From the NCBI GenBank assembly GCA_035581425.1, contig DATJVP010000024.1, positions 22,774 through 86,773 on the forward strand: DNA of 64,000 nucleotides, written 5' to 3'. This document shows, piece by piece, positions 41,974-50,893 of this stretch (positions are counted from its first letter, which is position 1; each line of letters opens with the position of its first letter). A program made the translations under genes and the position numbers. The notes beneath the pieces are model-generated. The model did not search any database and had not been told where the DNA came from. It saw nothing but the letters and a program-made list of their open reading frames with translations. Source of the stretch: DASZHJ01 sp035581425. Its GTDB lineage: Bacteria; Pseudomonadota; Alphaproteobacteria; ATCC43930; CGMCC-115725.

Positions 41974-42990
41974 TCACTTCGGCATGTCCAGGTGTCCCTC
42001 GACGAAGGTGAGATCGAGGATGGTCTTGGCGTCGACGTCCTTGTCGACGAGGCCTTGCGCCTGATACCAGGCGACTTGGTTGTAGACGTCGCGAACCAAG
42101 AGGCGCGCGTCGGGATCGACGTAGGGAATGCCCGCGGTGATCCGCTCGGGGGAAAGGCCCGTATATTTGCTGACGATTGCGAGGAGCGCTGGTGCCTCCG
42201 GGCCCAGCGCGGGCTTGCCGTCCGGCCCCTTCTTGAGAAAGGCGTCGTAGAAGTCGCGCGCACCTTTGCGGTAGGCGCGGATCGCCCCGGCGACGGCGGC
42301 ACGGCGAGCATCGATCGTTGCCTGCATCGTGAAGATCGCGCCGAGCTGCCAAGGCGTCTCGTCGCCGACCCAGCCGATCACCTTGACGTCGCCGGCGTCG
42401 ATCAGCGGTTGCGCCGCGGTCGCGGGCATCACGGCCGCATCGACCTGGCCGCCCTTGAGCGCGCTCGCCATGTTCGCGAGCGATTGCACCGCGACGAGTC
42501 GCAAGCTCGCGAGTTGGAAGTGCAGCTTGTCCGCGATGAGGCCGAGGCTGTAGTGGAAGGTCGAGCCCGCCTGGGTGATGGCGATCGAGTGTCCCGGTAA
42601 ATCCGTGAGGCTCTTGAGACCGGCCTCATAGGCCTGCTTCGTGACGACATAGGCGTTGAGATGGTAGCCGGGCTCCTCACGGCTTTGCGCCGCGACGATC
42701 CGGAGCGCGGCCTTGCCCGCGAGGTTGAAGAAGCCCGCGGTGAGGCCGGTGACGCCGATGTCGATGTCGCCCGAAACGGTCGCGAGTGCCACCGGCTGCG
42801 CCGCGTCGAAGAACCGGAGCTCGATCTCGAGTCCCTCGGCCGCAAAATAGCCCTTGTCCTCCGCGACGAAGACCGGACCCGAGGAAGCGAGGCGCAGCAC
42901 GCCGATCCGCAGCCTCTCCGCGGCTCGGGCTCCCGGCGTAGAGAGCACCACCGCCGCGACCAGCAGGGCCGCGATCCACCCCCGTCTCAT
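41974..42990 (-). CDS. ABC transporter substrate-binding protein (NMT1/SsuA-like)
   Basis: A 338-residue secreted binding protein with a signal peptide (AALLVAAVVLSTPGARAAE). RLRIGVLRLASSGPVFVAED, KGYFAAEGLEIELRFFDAAQ, SGDIDIGVTGLTAGF and ITQAGSTFHYSLGLIADKL fit the NMT1/SsuA group, which binds sulfonates, taurine, nitrate or pyrimidine thiamine precursors. A C-terminal stretch about a dependence on WYQAQGLVDKDVDAKTILD is also usual. The ligand cannot be assigned, because the neighbours give no enzyme clue. Confidence 0.9.
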   Translation of the reverse strand: MRRGWIAALLVAAVVLSTPGARAAERLRIGVLRLASSGPVFVAEDKGYFAAEGLEIELRFFDAAQPVALATVSGDIDIGVTGLTAGFFNLAGKAALRIVAAQSREEPGYHLNAYVVTKQAYEAGLKSLTDLPGHSIAITQAGSTFHYSLGLIADKLHFQLASLRLVAVQSLANMASALKGGQVDAAVMPATAAQPLIDAGDVKVIGWVGDETPWQLGAIFTMQATIDARRAAVAGAIRAYRKGARDFYDAFLKKGPDGKPALGPEAPALLAIVSKYTGLSPERITAGIPYVDPDARLLVRDVYNQVAWYQAQGLVDKDVDAKTILDLTFVEGHLDMPK

Positions 42991-43072
42991 CCTCGCCTCC
43001 CCATGACTTTTTCGTTCCGCGCGAGCATGCGGAGCCGAGAGCGCCTTGGCAAGCCGCAGGCCGCGGCCCGCC

Positions 43073-43534
43073 TCATTCCTTGCAGGCGACGTATTGGGCG
43101 CGGTTTGCGGTGGCTTGGGAGGCGAAGTAGGCGCGCATGTCCGAGCTGGTGAGGAAGCTATTTGCGAGCGGGATGAGCGCGCTGGTCTGGCAGTTCTCGG
43201 CCATCGTGCGTTGTCCGGAGGCGAGCGCCTCCTCGTTCGCGAGATGGGTCATGTAGTTCTCGAACTCGACATCGGCGCGTCCTTTGCCCTGGCGCCGGAA
43301 GTGGTCGATCAACTGCTTCTGGTACTTGATGATCGCATCCTTGTTGCGCTGCGTGAAAAGGCCGTAGGTCGTGTCGCGGCAAACGTCGCTCAGCACCATG
43401 AGCTTCGCCTGGAACTGGATCGCGAGCTCCGCCTCCAAATCGGCGTTCGAGTAGCAATCGCGAGCGGCGGCCGCGGCCAAGGTCGCCATTGCGACCATGC
43501 TCACCACCGCCCCCAGCAGCACCGCGCGACGCAT
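43073..43534 (-). CDS. Small secreted protein of unknown function
   Basis: A 153-residue protein with an N-terminal signal sequence (RRAVLLGAVVSMVAMATLAAAA). Mature residues are mainly helical and charged, with cysteines in ARDCYSNAD, LSDVCRDTTYG, AENCQTSA and at the C-terminus YVACKE. Four cysteines in a predicted periplasmic protein could form two disulfides. The start at 43534 is preferred because it begins a good signal peptide; an ATG 48 bases upstream would bury it. I recognise no family with certainty. Confidence 0.7.
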   Translation of the reverse strand: MRRAVLLGAVVSMVAMATLAAAAARDCYSNADLEAELAIQFQAKLMVLSDVCRDTTYGLFTQRNKDAIIKYQKQLIDHFRRQGKGRADVEFENYMTHLANEEALASGQRTMAENCQTSALIPLANSFLTSSDMRAYFASQATANRAQYVACKE

Positions 43535-43752
43535 CGGCCTTCGCTCCCCGAACGCGACCCAAGCTGGTCCTGGGTAATCCAACTCGGCCCTGGGAACAAC
43601 TCAAAACTTTGTGGCACTGCCGGCGGAAGCGACGCCGGCCGAGCGGCTTGCGCGCGCTGCGCGAGGCTTTACGGTTCGTTAAGCCGCACCCGACCACTAT
43701 GGAGGGAGCCGGCGGCGCCAGTGCCTCCGGCCTCGGAGCGGAAGGTTTGGCA

Positions 43753-44274
43753 ATGCTCGGCTGGACGCTGCGCGTGATGGTGGTCCTGATTGCGCTGACG
43801 GGCGCGGCGGCTTGGGCGCTTTCGCCCACCGGCATGGCGCTCCTCATGCCGCATCGGGAAAAGCAGGCGACGCACGCATCGGCATCGAGCGCGGGCGCCT
43901 CCGTGCCCAACGAGACCGTCTATCGTCGCGCGAGAGACGGCCACTTCTACGTCGACGCGGACGTGAACGGCGCTTCGATCCGCTTCGTCGTCGATACCGG
44001 GGCGAGCGTCATCGCGCTCTCGCCGGAGGATGCGCGGGCAGCGGGCCTGCAGGTGCTGTCGCAGGATTTCACCTTGCGCGCCAACACCGCAAACGGCGTC
44101 GCGCGGGTCGCGCCCGTGACGCTCCGGGCGGTGGGCCTTGGCCAATTCACCGCGAGCGAGGTGCCCGCGATCGTCGTGGAACAGCCGATGCAGGCCTCGC
44201 TCCTCGGCATGAGCTTCCTATCGCGCCTGCAGGGCTTCGAGACCAGGGGAGACGAGCTCGTCCTGCGCTGGTAG
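43753..44274 (+). CDS. Retropepsin-like aspartic protease (TIGR02281 type)
   Basis: A 173-residue membrane-anchored protein with one N-terminal hydrophobic segment (LRVMVVLIALTGAAAWAL) and a single retroviral-type aspartic protease fold: HFYVDADVNGASIRFVVDTG with catalytic D81 in VVDTGAS, then GLQVLSQDF, ITLRAVGLGQF-like strands and SLLGMSFLSRLQGFE. One DTG per chain means it must dimerise. GGAAGG lies 7 bases before ATG 43753, so that start is used rather than ATG 43699. The target in the periplasm is unknown. Confidence 0.87.
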   Translation: MLGWTLRVMVVLIALTGAAAWALSPTGMALLMPHREKQATHASASSAGASVPNETVYRRARDGHFYVDADVNGASIRFVVDTGASVIALSPEDARAAGLQVLSQDFTLRANTANGVARVAPVTLRAVGLGQFTASEVPAIVVEQPMQASLLGMSFLSRLQGFETRGDELVLRW

Positions 44275-44276
44275 AG

Positions 44277-44858
44277 CTATTCTCTGCCCTTCGCCCGGCG
44301 CCGGCGGAAATAGATCACGGTCGCGACCCCGCCGACGATCGCCACGAAGATCCCCAACATGACGAAGCGGAACTTCGAGGCGAGGTCGCCGAGCATCGCC
44401 TCCGAAGCGTGCCCTGCGGCGTAGCCCGCACCGACGAAGGTGCAAGCCCAGATGCCGGCGGCGATGAAGTTAAAGAAGAGGAAGCGCCGCCAGGCGATGC
44501 CGCTGATCCCGAGAGCGAAGGACGAGACGTTGCGGACCCCATAGATGAAGCGAAAGGTCAGGATGAATCCGACGTCGAAGCGGCGCAGCCACCCGAGCGC
44601 CCGGTCGACGCGCGCGCGCCAGCCCGGCCGGCGCTCCAGCAGCTTCAGCCCGAAGCGTCGCCCGACCCAGAAGTAGAACTGGTCGCCGCAGAAGCTCCCG
44701 AGCCAAGCGGAGGCGAGCAGCATCGGCGCGCTCAGGAAGCCCTGCGCCGCCGCAAACGCCGCGAAGAGGACGAAGGTCTCGCCCTCGAAGAAGGTCCAGA
44801 CGAAAGTGACGGCGTAGGACCAGAACCCGTGCTCTTTTAGCAGCTCCTGCAGGTCCAT
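44277..44858 (-). CDS. DedA-family membrane protein
   Basis: A 193-residue inner-membrane protein. The DedA/SNARE-associated pattern is present: VWTFFEGETFVLFAAFAAA, AWLGSFCGDQFYFWVGRRFG, LTFRFIYGVRNVSSFALGIS and RFLFFNFIAAGIWACTFVGA, with the conserved Glu (FEGE) and Arg (FRFIYGVR) residues. DedA/DTT proteins flip polyprenyl phosphate or phospholipids across the inner membrane. It is monocistronic, with stop codons only two bases from the convergent protease gene. Confidence 0.9.
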   Translation of the reverse strand: MDLQELLKEHGFWSYAVTFVWTFFEGETFVLFAAFAAAQGFLSAPMLLASAWLGSFCGDQFYFWVGRRFGLKLLERRPGWRARVDRALGWLRRFDVGFILTFRFIYGVRNVSSFALGISGIAWRRFLFFNFIAAGIWACTFVGAGYAAGHASEAMLGDLASKFRFVMLGIFVAIVGGVATVIYFRRRRAKGRE

Positions 44859-45033
44859 CCAGCGCTTCCATTCCCACCCTCGGAGCCGGGGGGCCGGCGA
44901 GGGCCGCCGATCCTATGCTTTAGAGGAGGCGGCGGTCGAGCAGAGAGTTGTGTCCCGGCGGGCCCGCCTTGACGCTCCCCTCGGCATGCGCTCCTCTCTC
45001 GCCCGGACACAGCACATTCGAACGGGGGATTCC

Positions 45034-45651
45034 ATGGAGGCGCATGAGGCACACGATCTCGGCGACAGGATCGCCGAGAGCGCGGAGCAGCATAATTCGA
45101 GCGAGCGGTTCCGGCGCGGCACGGCGGTCGCTCTGGGCGTCATCGCGATGCTGCTGGCGATAGCGAGCCTCTTCGGCGAAGCCGCGATGAAGGAGACGAT
45201 CAACTTCAACATTCTCGTCTCCGACACCTATGCCTTCTACCAAGCAAAGAACGAGCGGCAGACCGCGACGCGGCTCGCCGCCGAGCAGCTCGAGATCATC
45301 GCTGCTGCGCATCCGGAGTGGCCGCAACCCGTGCGCGACCGGATTGCCAAGCGCATCGCCGATTATCAGGCGACCGTGCAGATTTACGAGAGCGATCCCA
45401 AGCGCGGCGATGGCAAGCAGGATCTCCTGCAGAAGGCGAAGTACTACGAGAGCAGGCGGGATCAGGCGCAGGCGCGGGACGGGAGCTACGACTACGCGCG
45501 AGTTCTTTTTCAGATCGCGCTCGTGCTGGGCTCGGTCGCGATCGTGAGCCTCGCGCGCTGGCTCCTCTGGCTCGGCTGCGGCCTTGCGGGCCTCGCGACC
45601 CTGCTGACGGCGAACGGCTACTTCCTGCTGGTCACGCTGCCCTTTGACTGA
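45034..45651 (+). CDS. DUF4337-family membrane protein
   Basis: A 205-residue protein. Residues about 27-45 form one hydrophobic segment (AVALGVIAMLLAIASLFG), a helical, charged loop follows (MKETINFNILVSDTYAFYQAKNE in part), and two more segments end the chain (VLFQIALVLGSVAIVSLARW, LAGLATLLTANGYFLLV). This layout with NDTYAFYQAK-like sequence is DUF4337. GGGGGA is placed before ATG 45034; an earlier in-frame ATG is unlikely. The function of the family is not known. Confidence 0.82.
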   Translation: MEAHEAHDLGDRIAESAEQHNSSERFRRGTAVALGVIAMLLAIASLFGEAAMKETINFNILVSDTYAFYQAKNERQTATRLAAEQLEIIAAAHPEWPQPVRDRIAKRIADYQATVQIYESDPKRGDGKQDLLQKAKYYESRRDQAQARDGSYDYARVLFQIALVLGSVAIVSLARWLLWLGCGLAGLATLLTANGYFLLVTLPFD

Positions 45652-45661
45652 GCGCGAGAGC

Positions 45662-46447
45662 TCAGCGCGGCGCGCGGCTGCGACCCGCGTCGGCGACGAA
45701 ATCCGAGCGCCGCGGCATGTGGCGCCACCAGCCGGCCTCGTTGATCGAGTAGTAGGGCCGGTAGCGGACGATCTCCGACGCCGGCAGGATCGCATCGGTC
45801 TGATTGTCGAGGACGAGCGCCTCGCCGTCGACATAGACCGCGAGCACGGCATGATCGACGGCTTGCGCGAGATCGCGGACCACCACGATCCGCATCAGCT
45901 CGTTCGGAACTCCGGCCGCGCGCAGCGCCATGAACTTCGCGATCGCGTAGTCCTGGCACTGGCCGCTCCTGCGGAAGAACTCGAAGGGCGTCTCCCAGTG
46001 ATTGGCCGTTCCCCAATTGACCTGGGATGGCACGTAGGGATAGCGATTGATCTCGGCGTTGACGCGCACAGCCTTCGCGCGGAGGTCGAGGCCCTGAAGC
46101 GTGGCAAGCAGGGCCACCCAAGGTCGTGGCGCGCAGGCCTCGGTTGCGCCGACCGGACAGGGGCCGAGCGCGCTCGCGATCTCCGTCTGTGACCGGCTCA
46201 GCGCCTCCGTCCATTTGTAGAAGGGCGTGATGTCGCTCGAGAAGTATTCGGCGGTGCCGAAGAGCCCTTCGGCGCCGCGCGCCGGCGGCGGCAGGGCTGC
46301 GGGCGCATAAGCGACCTGCAGCCCCTCCGCCGCCGCCGGGGCGAGCGTGCTCACTACGAGCGCCAGGGACACCAGGAGTCCCCGAAGGTGCTTGCTGAGA
46401 AGGTGCTTGCCGAGAATGTGCTTGCTTCGAATGTTCTTGCCGACCAC
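45662..46447 (-). CDS. Bacterial transglutaminase-like cysteine peptidase (BTLCP)
   Basis: A 261-residue secreted protein. After a signal segment (LRGLLVSLALVVSTLAPAAA) comes the BTLCP fold with the triad visible as GQCQDYAIAKF (C164), VDHAVLAVYVDG (His) and LVLDNQTD (Asp). Relatives include LapG-like proteases that cleave surface adhesins. No lapD or adhesin gene is seen nearby. The start is GTG 46447 with AGGGGG upstream. The first about 20 residues are an unusual lysine-rich repeat that lengthens the n-region of the signal peptide. It is convergent with the DUF4337 gene. Confidence 0.88.
   Translation of the reverse strand: MVGKNIRSKHILGKHLLSKHLRGLLVSLALVVSTLAPAAAEGLQVAYAPAALPPPARGAEGLFGTAEYFSSDITPFYKWTEALSRSQTEIASALGPCPVGATEACAPRPWVALLATLQGLDLRAKAVRVNAEINRYPYVPSQVNWGTANHWETPFEFFRRSGQCQDYAIAKFMALRAAGVPNELMRIVVVRDLAQAVDHAVLAVYVDGEALVLDNQTDAILPASEIVRYRPYYSINEAGWWRHMPRRSDFVADAGRSRAPR
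46384..46443. repeat. Four tandem 15-bp repeats in the BTLCP signal region
   Basis: Units begin at 46384, 46399, 46414 and 46429 (consensus about GAAGGTGCTTGCCGA, with one to several changes each). Read on the coding strand they give a five-residue repeat: KNIRS, KHILG, KHLLS, KHLRG. Because the unit is a multiple of three, copy number can change without shifting the frame. Confidence 0.85.
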
Positions 46448-46916
46448 CGCGACCCCCTCTCAGTAGGGCGTGGAGCTCGACCTCCAAGAGGTATCGAGCC
46501 GCCGCCTCGCCGAGTTCACCCGGGCGTCTCGCGGACGGCCGCGCTGGCCAGAGGCCAAGGCGCAGGACCCGCGAGTGCGCGCGCTTACGGTGGCGTTCCG
46601 ACGGTTAACCGCTCATAAAGTTTCGGCTGAATGCGAGGCAATCCGCGCCGACCTCCGAGCGGAAGCCAGCGCCGCTTAGGGATTTGCTAACCATCGAAGC
46701 CGCTGAATTCGCAGGAAACCGGTCGACCCGGGAAGCCCCGCTGCCGCCGCGGCCGATCCAAAACTATCGTCGAGAGATTAAGGAAAATCCGAAATAGTTA
46801 CCCATTGGGATGAGGAGGCCGCGGGATCGGCCGCCGGCCGCACCTCCTTGACGGCGCGCGAATGCGGCCCCTAGGCTCGCGCAACTTCACGAGAAAAGAC
46901 CGCGAGGAGGAAACCC
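46448..46916. other. Divergent intergenic region, BTLCP / uronate dehydrogenase
   Basis: About 470 bases. It contains a plus-strand promoter candidate at 46848-46877 and a relatively AT-rich stretch at about 46760-46810. A 69-codon open frame from GTG 46470 has no recognised family and an Arg/Ala-rich composition, so it is not called. Nothing else is seen. Confidence 0.45.
46848..46877 (+). promoter_or_regulatory. Sigma-70-type promoter (TTGACG-N18-TAGGCT)
   Basis: TTGACG at 46848-46853 and TAGGCT at 46872-46877, 18 bases apart, about 39 bases before the uronate dehydrogenase ATG. Confidence 0.5.
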
Positions 46917-47723
46917 ATGACGAAGCCCGCACCATTGCTCCTCACCGGCGCGGCCGGTGCGCTCGGCCAGTTCCTGCGTCCGCATCTCGCCAGGCGTCCC
47001 GGCGGGCTGCGCAGCTCGGATCTTCGCGATCCCGGCGCGCCGCATCCGGGCGAGGAGGTCGTGGTCGCCGACCTCGCAGATGCCGCCGCGATCGACCGCC
47101 TCGTCGCGGGAACCTCCGCGATCGTCCATCTCGGCGCCGTCTCGACCGAGGATGCGGTCGACAAGATCTTCGCCGCGAATTTCCACGGCACCTATCACAT
47201 CTTCGAATCTGCGCTGCGCCACGGCGTCAAGCGCATCGTCTTCGCGAGCTCCAATCACGCAATCGGCTATCACCCCGTGACCGAGCGGCTCGACGCCTTC
47301 TCGCGCCAGCGTCCGGACACGATGTACGGCGTGAGCAAGGCCTTCGGCGAGAATCTCGGCAGCTTCTTCGCGGACAAATTCGGCTTCGAGGTCGCTTGCC
47401 TGCGCATCGGCTCGGCATTGCCGGAACCGCGCGAAGCGCGGCACCTCTCCACCTGGCTCAGCTATCCCGATACACTGCGCCTCGTCGAGGCCTGCCTCGA
47501 CGCGCCGAAGCTGCACTACACGATCGTCTACGGCGCTTCCGACAACTCGCGCACCTACTGGGACAATTCCAAGTCCGGCGTCGACTATCGTCCTCGCGAC
47601 AGCGCAGACCGCTACGCCCCGCAAATCCTTTCGCATGGCGATCCCCGCGACCCCGCCGATCCCGCGACGCGCTTCCAGGGTGGCTTCTATGTGAACCTCG
47701 GCCTCGGCGAGAAGCCACACTGA
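46917..47723 (+). CDS. udh: Uronate dehydrogenase (NAD-dependent SDR)
   Basis: A 268-residue SDR that oxidises glucuronate or galacturonate to the aldarolactone. TGAAGALGQFLRPHLA binds NAD. SSNHAIGYHPVTER and YGVSKAFGENLGSFFADKFG hold the catalytic Ser and YxxxK. DNSRTYWDNS near the C-terminus matches the udh subgroup. The length agrees with the Agrobacterium enzyme group. GAGGAG precedes the ATG. It is followed after 16 bases by an MFS carrier that may import the uronate or aldarate. It could recycle uronic acids that come from the local UDP-glucuronate and UDP-galacturonate routes, which is an inference. Confidence 0.87.
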   Translation: MTKPAPLLLTGAAGALGQFLRPHLARRPGGLRSSDLRDPGAPHPGEEVVVADLADAAAIDRLVAGTSAIVHLGAVSTEDAVDKIFAANFHGTYHIFESALRHGVKRIVFASSNHAIGYHPVTERLDAFSRQRPDTMYGVSKAFGENLGSFFADKFGFEVACLRIGSALPEPREARHLSTWLSYPDTLRLVEACLDAPKLHYTIVYGASDNSRTYWDNSKSGVDYRPRDSADRYAPQILSHGDPRDPADPATRFQGGFYVNLGLGEKPH

Positions 47724-47739
47724 AGCGGCAGGCACATCC

Positions 47740-48951
47740 GTGACCGTTGAGGCCGCACTTCCCCTTCGTTCCGCGAAGGTTCAGGTCCCCGTTATCCTCA
47801 CGGGGATCGGTCATGCTGCCACGCATTGGACGGTCGGGACTTTCTACTTCCTGCTGCCGATGCTGCGCGAGAGCTTGGGCCTCGACTACGTCGCGGCAGG
47901 CCTCCTGGTCACGTGCTTCCACATCGGTTCGACGGCGATCAACATACCCAGCGGAACCCTCGTGGATTTGACGGGACGACGCGTCCTGTTCCAAGTGGCC
48001 TCGCTCGTCGTCGGCGCCGCGGCGCTTGCGGCGATCGGCATCTTCGGCAATTACGGTGCGCTGGCGATCGCGCTCGGTGTGCTCGGCGCCTCAAACATGC
48101 TCTGGCATCCCGCGGCGATCTCCTATCTTTCAGGCCACCTGCCGCGCAATCGCGGCTACGCGCTGGCGATCCACGCGCTCGGCGCGAATATCGGCGACGC
48201 CATGGCGCCCCTCGCAACGGGTCTCCTGCTCGCGAGCTTCACCTGGCAGACGACCGCGACCATCAATGCCGCGATCGGCGTGCTCCCGGCAGTCGCGCTC
48301 ATCTCCGTCCTCGGCCGCGGCGATGCCGCGGCGGCCGCGCGCGGTGCCGGTACGTCGCTGCGAAGCTACCTCGCGGGCATGGCGCGCGCGATCAGGACGC
48401 GCGCGATGTGGAGCCTTTGCCTGATGGCGGGCTTCCGCACGATGATGCAATCGGGACTGCTCGCCTTCCTGCCGCTTTACCTCTCGGATTCGCTGCACAT
48501 GAGCCCCTTCAACATGGGGCTCACGCTGATGATGCTGCAGGTCGGCGGAATGATCGCGGCGCCGATCGCGGGAACGCTCTCCGACCGGATCGGGCGTCGG
48601 CCGATCGTGCTCGCGGGCATGAGCAGCACCACCGTGCTGGTGATCGGCCTCACCTTCCTCGGCAGCGGGCCGCTCTATGTCTTCGGCGTCGCGGTGCTGG
48701 GTTTCGTGATGTACGCGATGCGCCCGGTGATCCACTCCTGGCTCATGGACCGCTCGCCACCCGAGCTCGCGGCCTCCATGACCAGCGCTATGTTCGGCGT
48801 CCAGGCGGCCTTCTCGGCGGTCATGCCGTTGATCGGCGGCGCGCTCGCCGACGCCTACGGGCTGGTCGCCGTCTTCTATTTCCTCGGCGCGTCGGTGCTG
48901 GTCGCGAACTTGCTGGCCCTCAGCGTGCCCAAGACCGAGCGCGCTGCCTGA
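47740..48951 (+). CDS. MFS transporter (FsrA/fosmidomycin-resistance-like)
   Basis: A 403-residue carrier with 12 membrane segments. GIGHAATHWTVGTFYFLLPM, LWHPAAISYLSGHLPRNRGY, GFRTMMQSGLLAFLPLYLSD and AGTLSDRIGRRPIVLAG resemble the FsrA branch, which exports small acids or antibiotics. The H-P pair in the fourth segment is typical of that branch. The start is GTG at 47740. It sits 16 bases after udh, so transport of a uronate, aldarate or related organic acid is possible; the direction is not clear. Confidence 0.87.
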   Translation: MTVEAALPLRSAKVQVPVILTGIGHAATHWTVGTFYFLLPMLRESLGLDYVAAGLLVTCFHIGSTAINIPSGTLVDLTGRRVLFQVASLVVGAAALAAIGIFGNYGALAIALGVLGASNMLWHPAAISYLSGHLPRNRGYALAIHALGANIGDAMAPLATGLLLASFTWQTTATINAAIGVLPAVALISVLGRGDAAAAARGAGTSLRSYLAGMARAIRTRAMWSLCLMAGFRTMMQSGLLAFLPLYLSDSLHMSPFNMGLTLMMLQVGGMIAAPIAGTLSDRIGRRPIVLAGMSSTTVLVIGLTFLGSGPLYVFGVAVLGFVMYAMRPVIHSWLMDRSPPELAASMTSAMFGVQAAFSAVMPLIGGALADAYGLVAVFYFLGASVLVANLLALSVPKTERAA

Positions 48952-49019
48952 TGGAACGCCCTACCATCTCGATTTGTTTGGAGAGGTAACCGAAGGGCGC
49001 GGGAGAGGAGAAGTCGGCC

Positions 49020-50759
49020 ATGGCGCGAGCGCGAGCCCAGCCGCGAAAGCCGGCGAAAGCCAAGCTTCGCAACGGCGAGATCGCGGACGCGCTCGACGAG
49101 ATCGCCGATCTCCTGGACCTCCAATCCGCAAACCCCTTCCGCATCCGCGCCTACCGCAATGGGGCGCGCACGGTGCGCGGCCTCGGTGTCGAGATCTCCG
49201 AGCTGATCGCCCAGGGCCGCGACCTCTCCGAGCTGCCGGGGATCGGAAAGGATCTCGCGGTGAAGCTCGTGACGCTCGCCGAGACCGGAAAAGTGACACT
49301 CCTCGACGAGCTCCGCCGCGCGGTGCCGCCGATCGCGACGGAACTCCTGCACCTCACCGGCCTCGGCCCAAAGCGCGTACGTGCGCTTTACGAGGACCTC
49401 GACATCCACAGCCTGGAGCAGTTGCGGCGCGCGCTCCTGGACGGGCGCGTGGGCGAGCTTCCGGGCTTCGGACCGAAGCTCGTGGCCTCGCTAAAGGAGT
49501 CCATCGCCGCCGGCTCCGCGCCGTCGCGCCGCTTCCCGCGCGCGGCGGTGCGCGGCACCGTCGAGCACCTCGTCGCCCATCTCGAGGCCGCGCCCGGTGT
49601 CGAGCGCGTGATCGTCGCCGGGAGCTACAGGCGGCGTCAGGAGACAGTCGGCGACATCGACGTCCTCGCCACCGCGGAGATGACGAAGCCGATCATGGAC
49701 CGCTTCGTCGGCTATGGAGAGGTGGCGAAGGTGCTGGCCGAGGGGCCCACGCGCTCGACGGTGGTGCTGCGCTCGGGCATCCAGGTCGACATCCGCATCG
49801 TGCCCGACGAGAGCTACGGGTCCGCGCTCAACTATTTTACGGGCAGCAAGGCGCACAGCATCGCGCTCCGCCAATTGGCGCAGAAGCGCGCGCTCAAGCT
49901 CAATGAATATGGCGTCTTCAAGGGAAAGCGCCGCACGGCCGGCAAGACCGAGCAGTCGGTCTACGAGGCCCTGGGCCTCACCTATATCGACCCGGAGCTG
50001 CGCGAGAACCGCGGTGAGATCGAGGCCGCGCGCGCGGGGACGCTACCGAAACTGGTGGAGCGACGGGACCTCCGCGGCGATCTTCACGCGCATGCCGCGA
50101 CGGCTGACGAGATCGCGGCGATGGCGAAAGCCGCGCGCGAGCGGGGTCTCGACTACCTGGGAATCGCCGAGCGCGCAGAAGGCCTCGATCCGCGCCGCCT
50201 CGCCCAGCAGATCGCGGCGATGGATCGCTGGAACGCGAAAGGCGCGGCTCCGCGCCTGCTCAAGGGCGTCGAAGTAGACATTCGCGAGGACGGCTCGCTC
50301 GGCCTCGCAGACGAGGTGCTCGCAGGGCTCGACTTCGTGATCGGCTCGATCCAGACGAAGCTCGCACTCTCACGCCAGCGGCAAACCGAGCGCATCCTTC
50401 GAGGCATGCGGCACCCCCGCTTCGCCATCCTCGCGCATCCAAGCGGACGGCTCGTCGAGGGGCGGCCGCCCTATGACGTCGAGATGGACCGCGTGATGCG
50501 GGCGGCGCGCGAGCGCGGCGTCTTCGTCGAGCTCAATGCGCATCCCGATCGTCTCGAGCTCACGGAGGTGCAATGCCGGATGGCGAAGGAAGCGGGCGTC
50601 CTCGTCTCGATCGCCTCGGATGCCACTCGCGCGGAGGAGCTCGACGATCTCTCCTATGGCATCGACCGAGCTCGGCGCGGCTGGCTCGAAAAGCCCGACG
50701 TGCTCAATTCTCGCCCCCTCGCGGCGCTGGAAAAGCAGCTGGCGGCGACGAGGCGATAG
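49020..50759 (+). CDS. polX: DNA polymerase X with C-terminal PHP domain (eroded exonuclease site)
   Basis: A 579-residue PolX. The N-terminal HhH/fingers part (LLDLQSANPFRIRAYRNGAR, LPGIGKDLAVKL) is followed by the polymerase palm with GSYRRRQETVGDIDVL (D212, D214) and QVDIRIVP (third Asp). The PHP domain keeps H356 and H358 (DLHAHA), VEVDI and LAHPSG. It has lost several metal ligands: the usual TDH reads AER (383-385), the usual VHS reads IQT (Q445), and the usual DAH reads DAT (D534, T536). The polymerase looks intact, the 3'-5' exonuclease does not. GAGGAG precedes the ATG. The enzyme fills gaps in base-excision and end-joining repair. Confidence 0.92.
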   Translation: MARARAQPRKPAKAKLRNGEIADALDEIADLLDLQSANPFRIRAYRNGARTVRGLGVEISELIAQGRDLSELPGIGKDLAVKLVTLAETGKVTLLDELRRAVPPIATELLHLTGLGPKRVRALYEDLDIHSLEQLRRALLDGRVGELPGFGPKLVASLKESIAAGSAPSRRFPRAAVRGTVEHLVAHLEAAPGVERVIVAGSYRRRQETVGDIDVLATAEMTKPIMDRFVGYGEVAKVLAEGPTRSTVVLRSGIQVDIRIVPDESYGSALNYFTGSKAHSIALRQLAQKRALKLNEYGVFKGKRRTAGKTEQSVYEALGLTYIDPELRENRGEIEAARAGTLPKLVERRDLRGDLHAHAATADEIAAMAKAARERGLDYLGIAERAEGLDPRRLAQQIAAMDRWNAKGAAPRLLKGVEVDIREDGSLGLADEVLAGLDFVIGSIQTKLALSRQRQTERILRGMRHPRFAILAHPSGRLVEGRPPYDVEMDRVMRAARERGVFVELNAHPDRLELTEVQCRMAKEAGVLVSIASDATRAEELDDLSYGIDRARRGWLEKPDVLNSRPLAALEKQLAATRR

Positions 50760-50893
50760 GTCCGCGCAATCCTTCCATGCGCGTTTGAGGCTTGGTTGCA
50801 CGGGGATCGCAGTATATCTGGGGATGTCACACCGCAAGGCGGCAATCGGCTGACTTGTATCCATACGGGTCGAAAGGGGTGCGGAGCAGACCG

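Noticed and set aside
46470..46679. Possible 69-residue gene in the BTLCP/udh gap
   Set aside because: GTG start with no good ribosome site, no recognisable domain, and composition like background reading frames.
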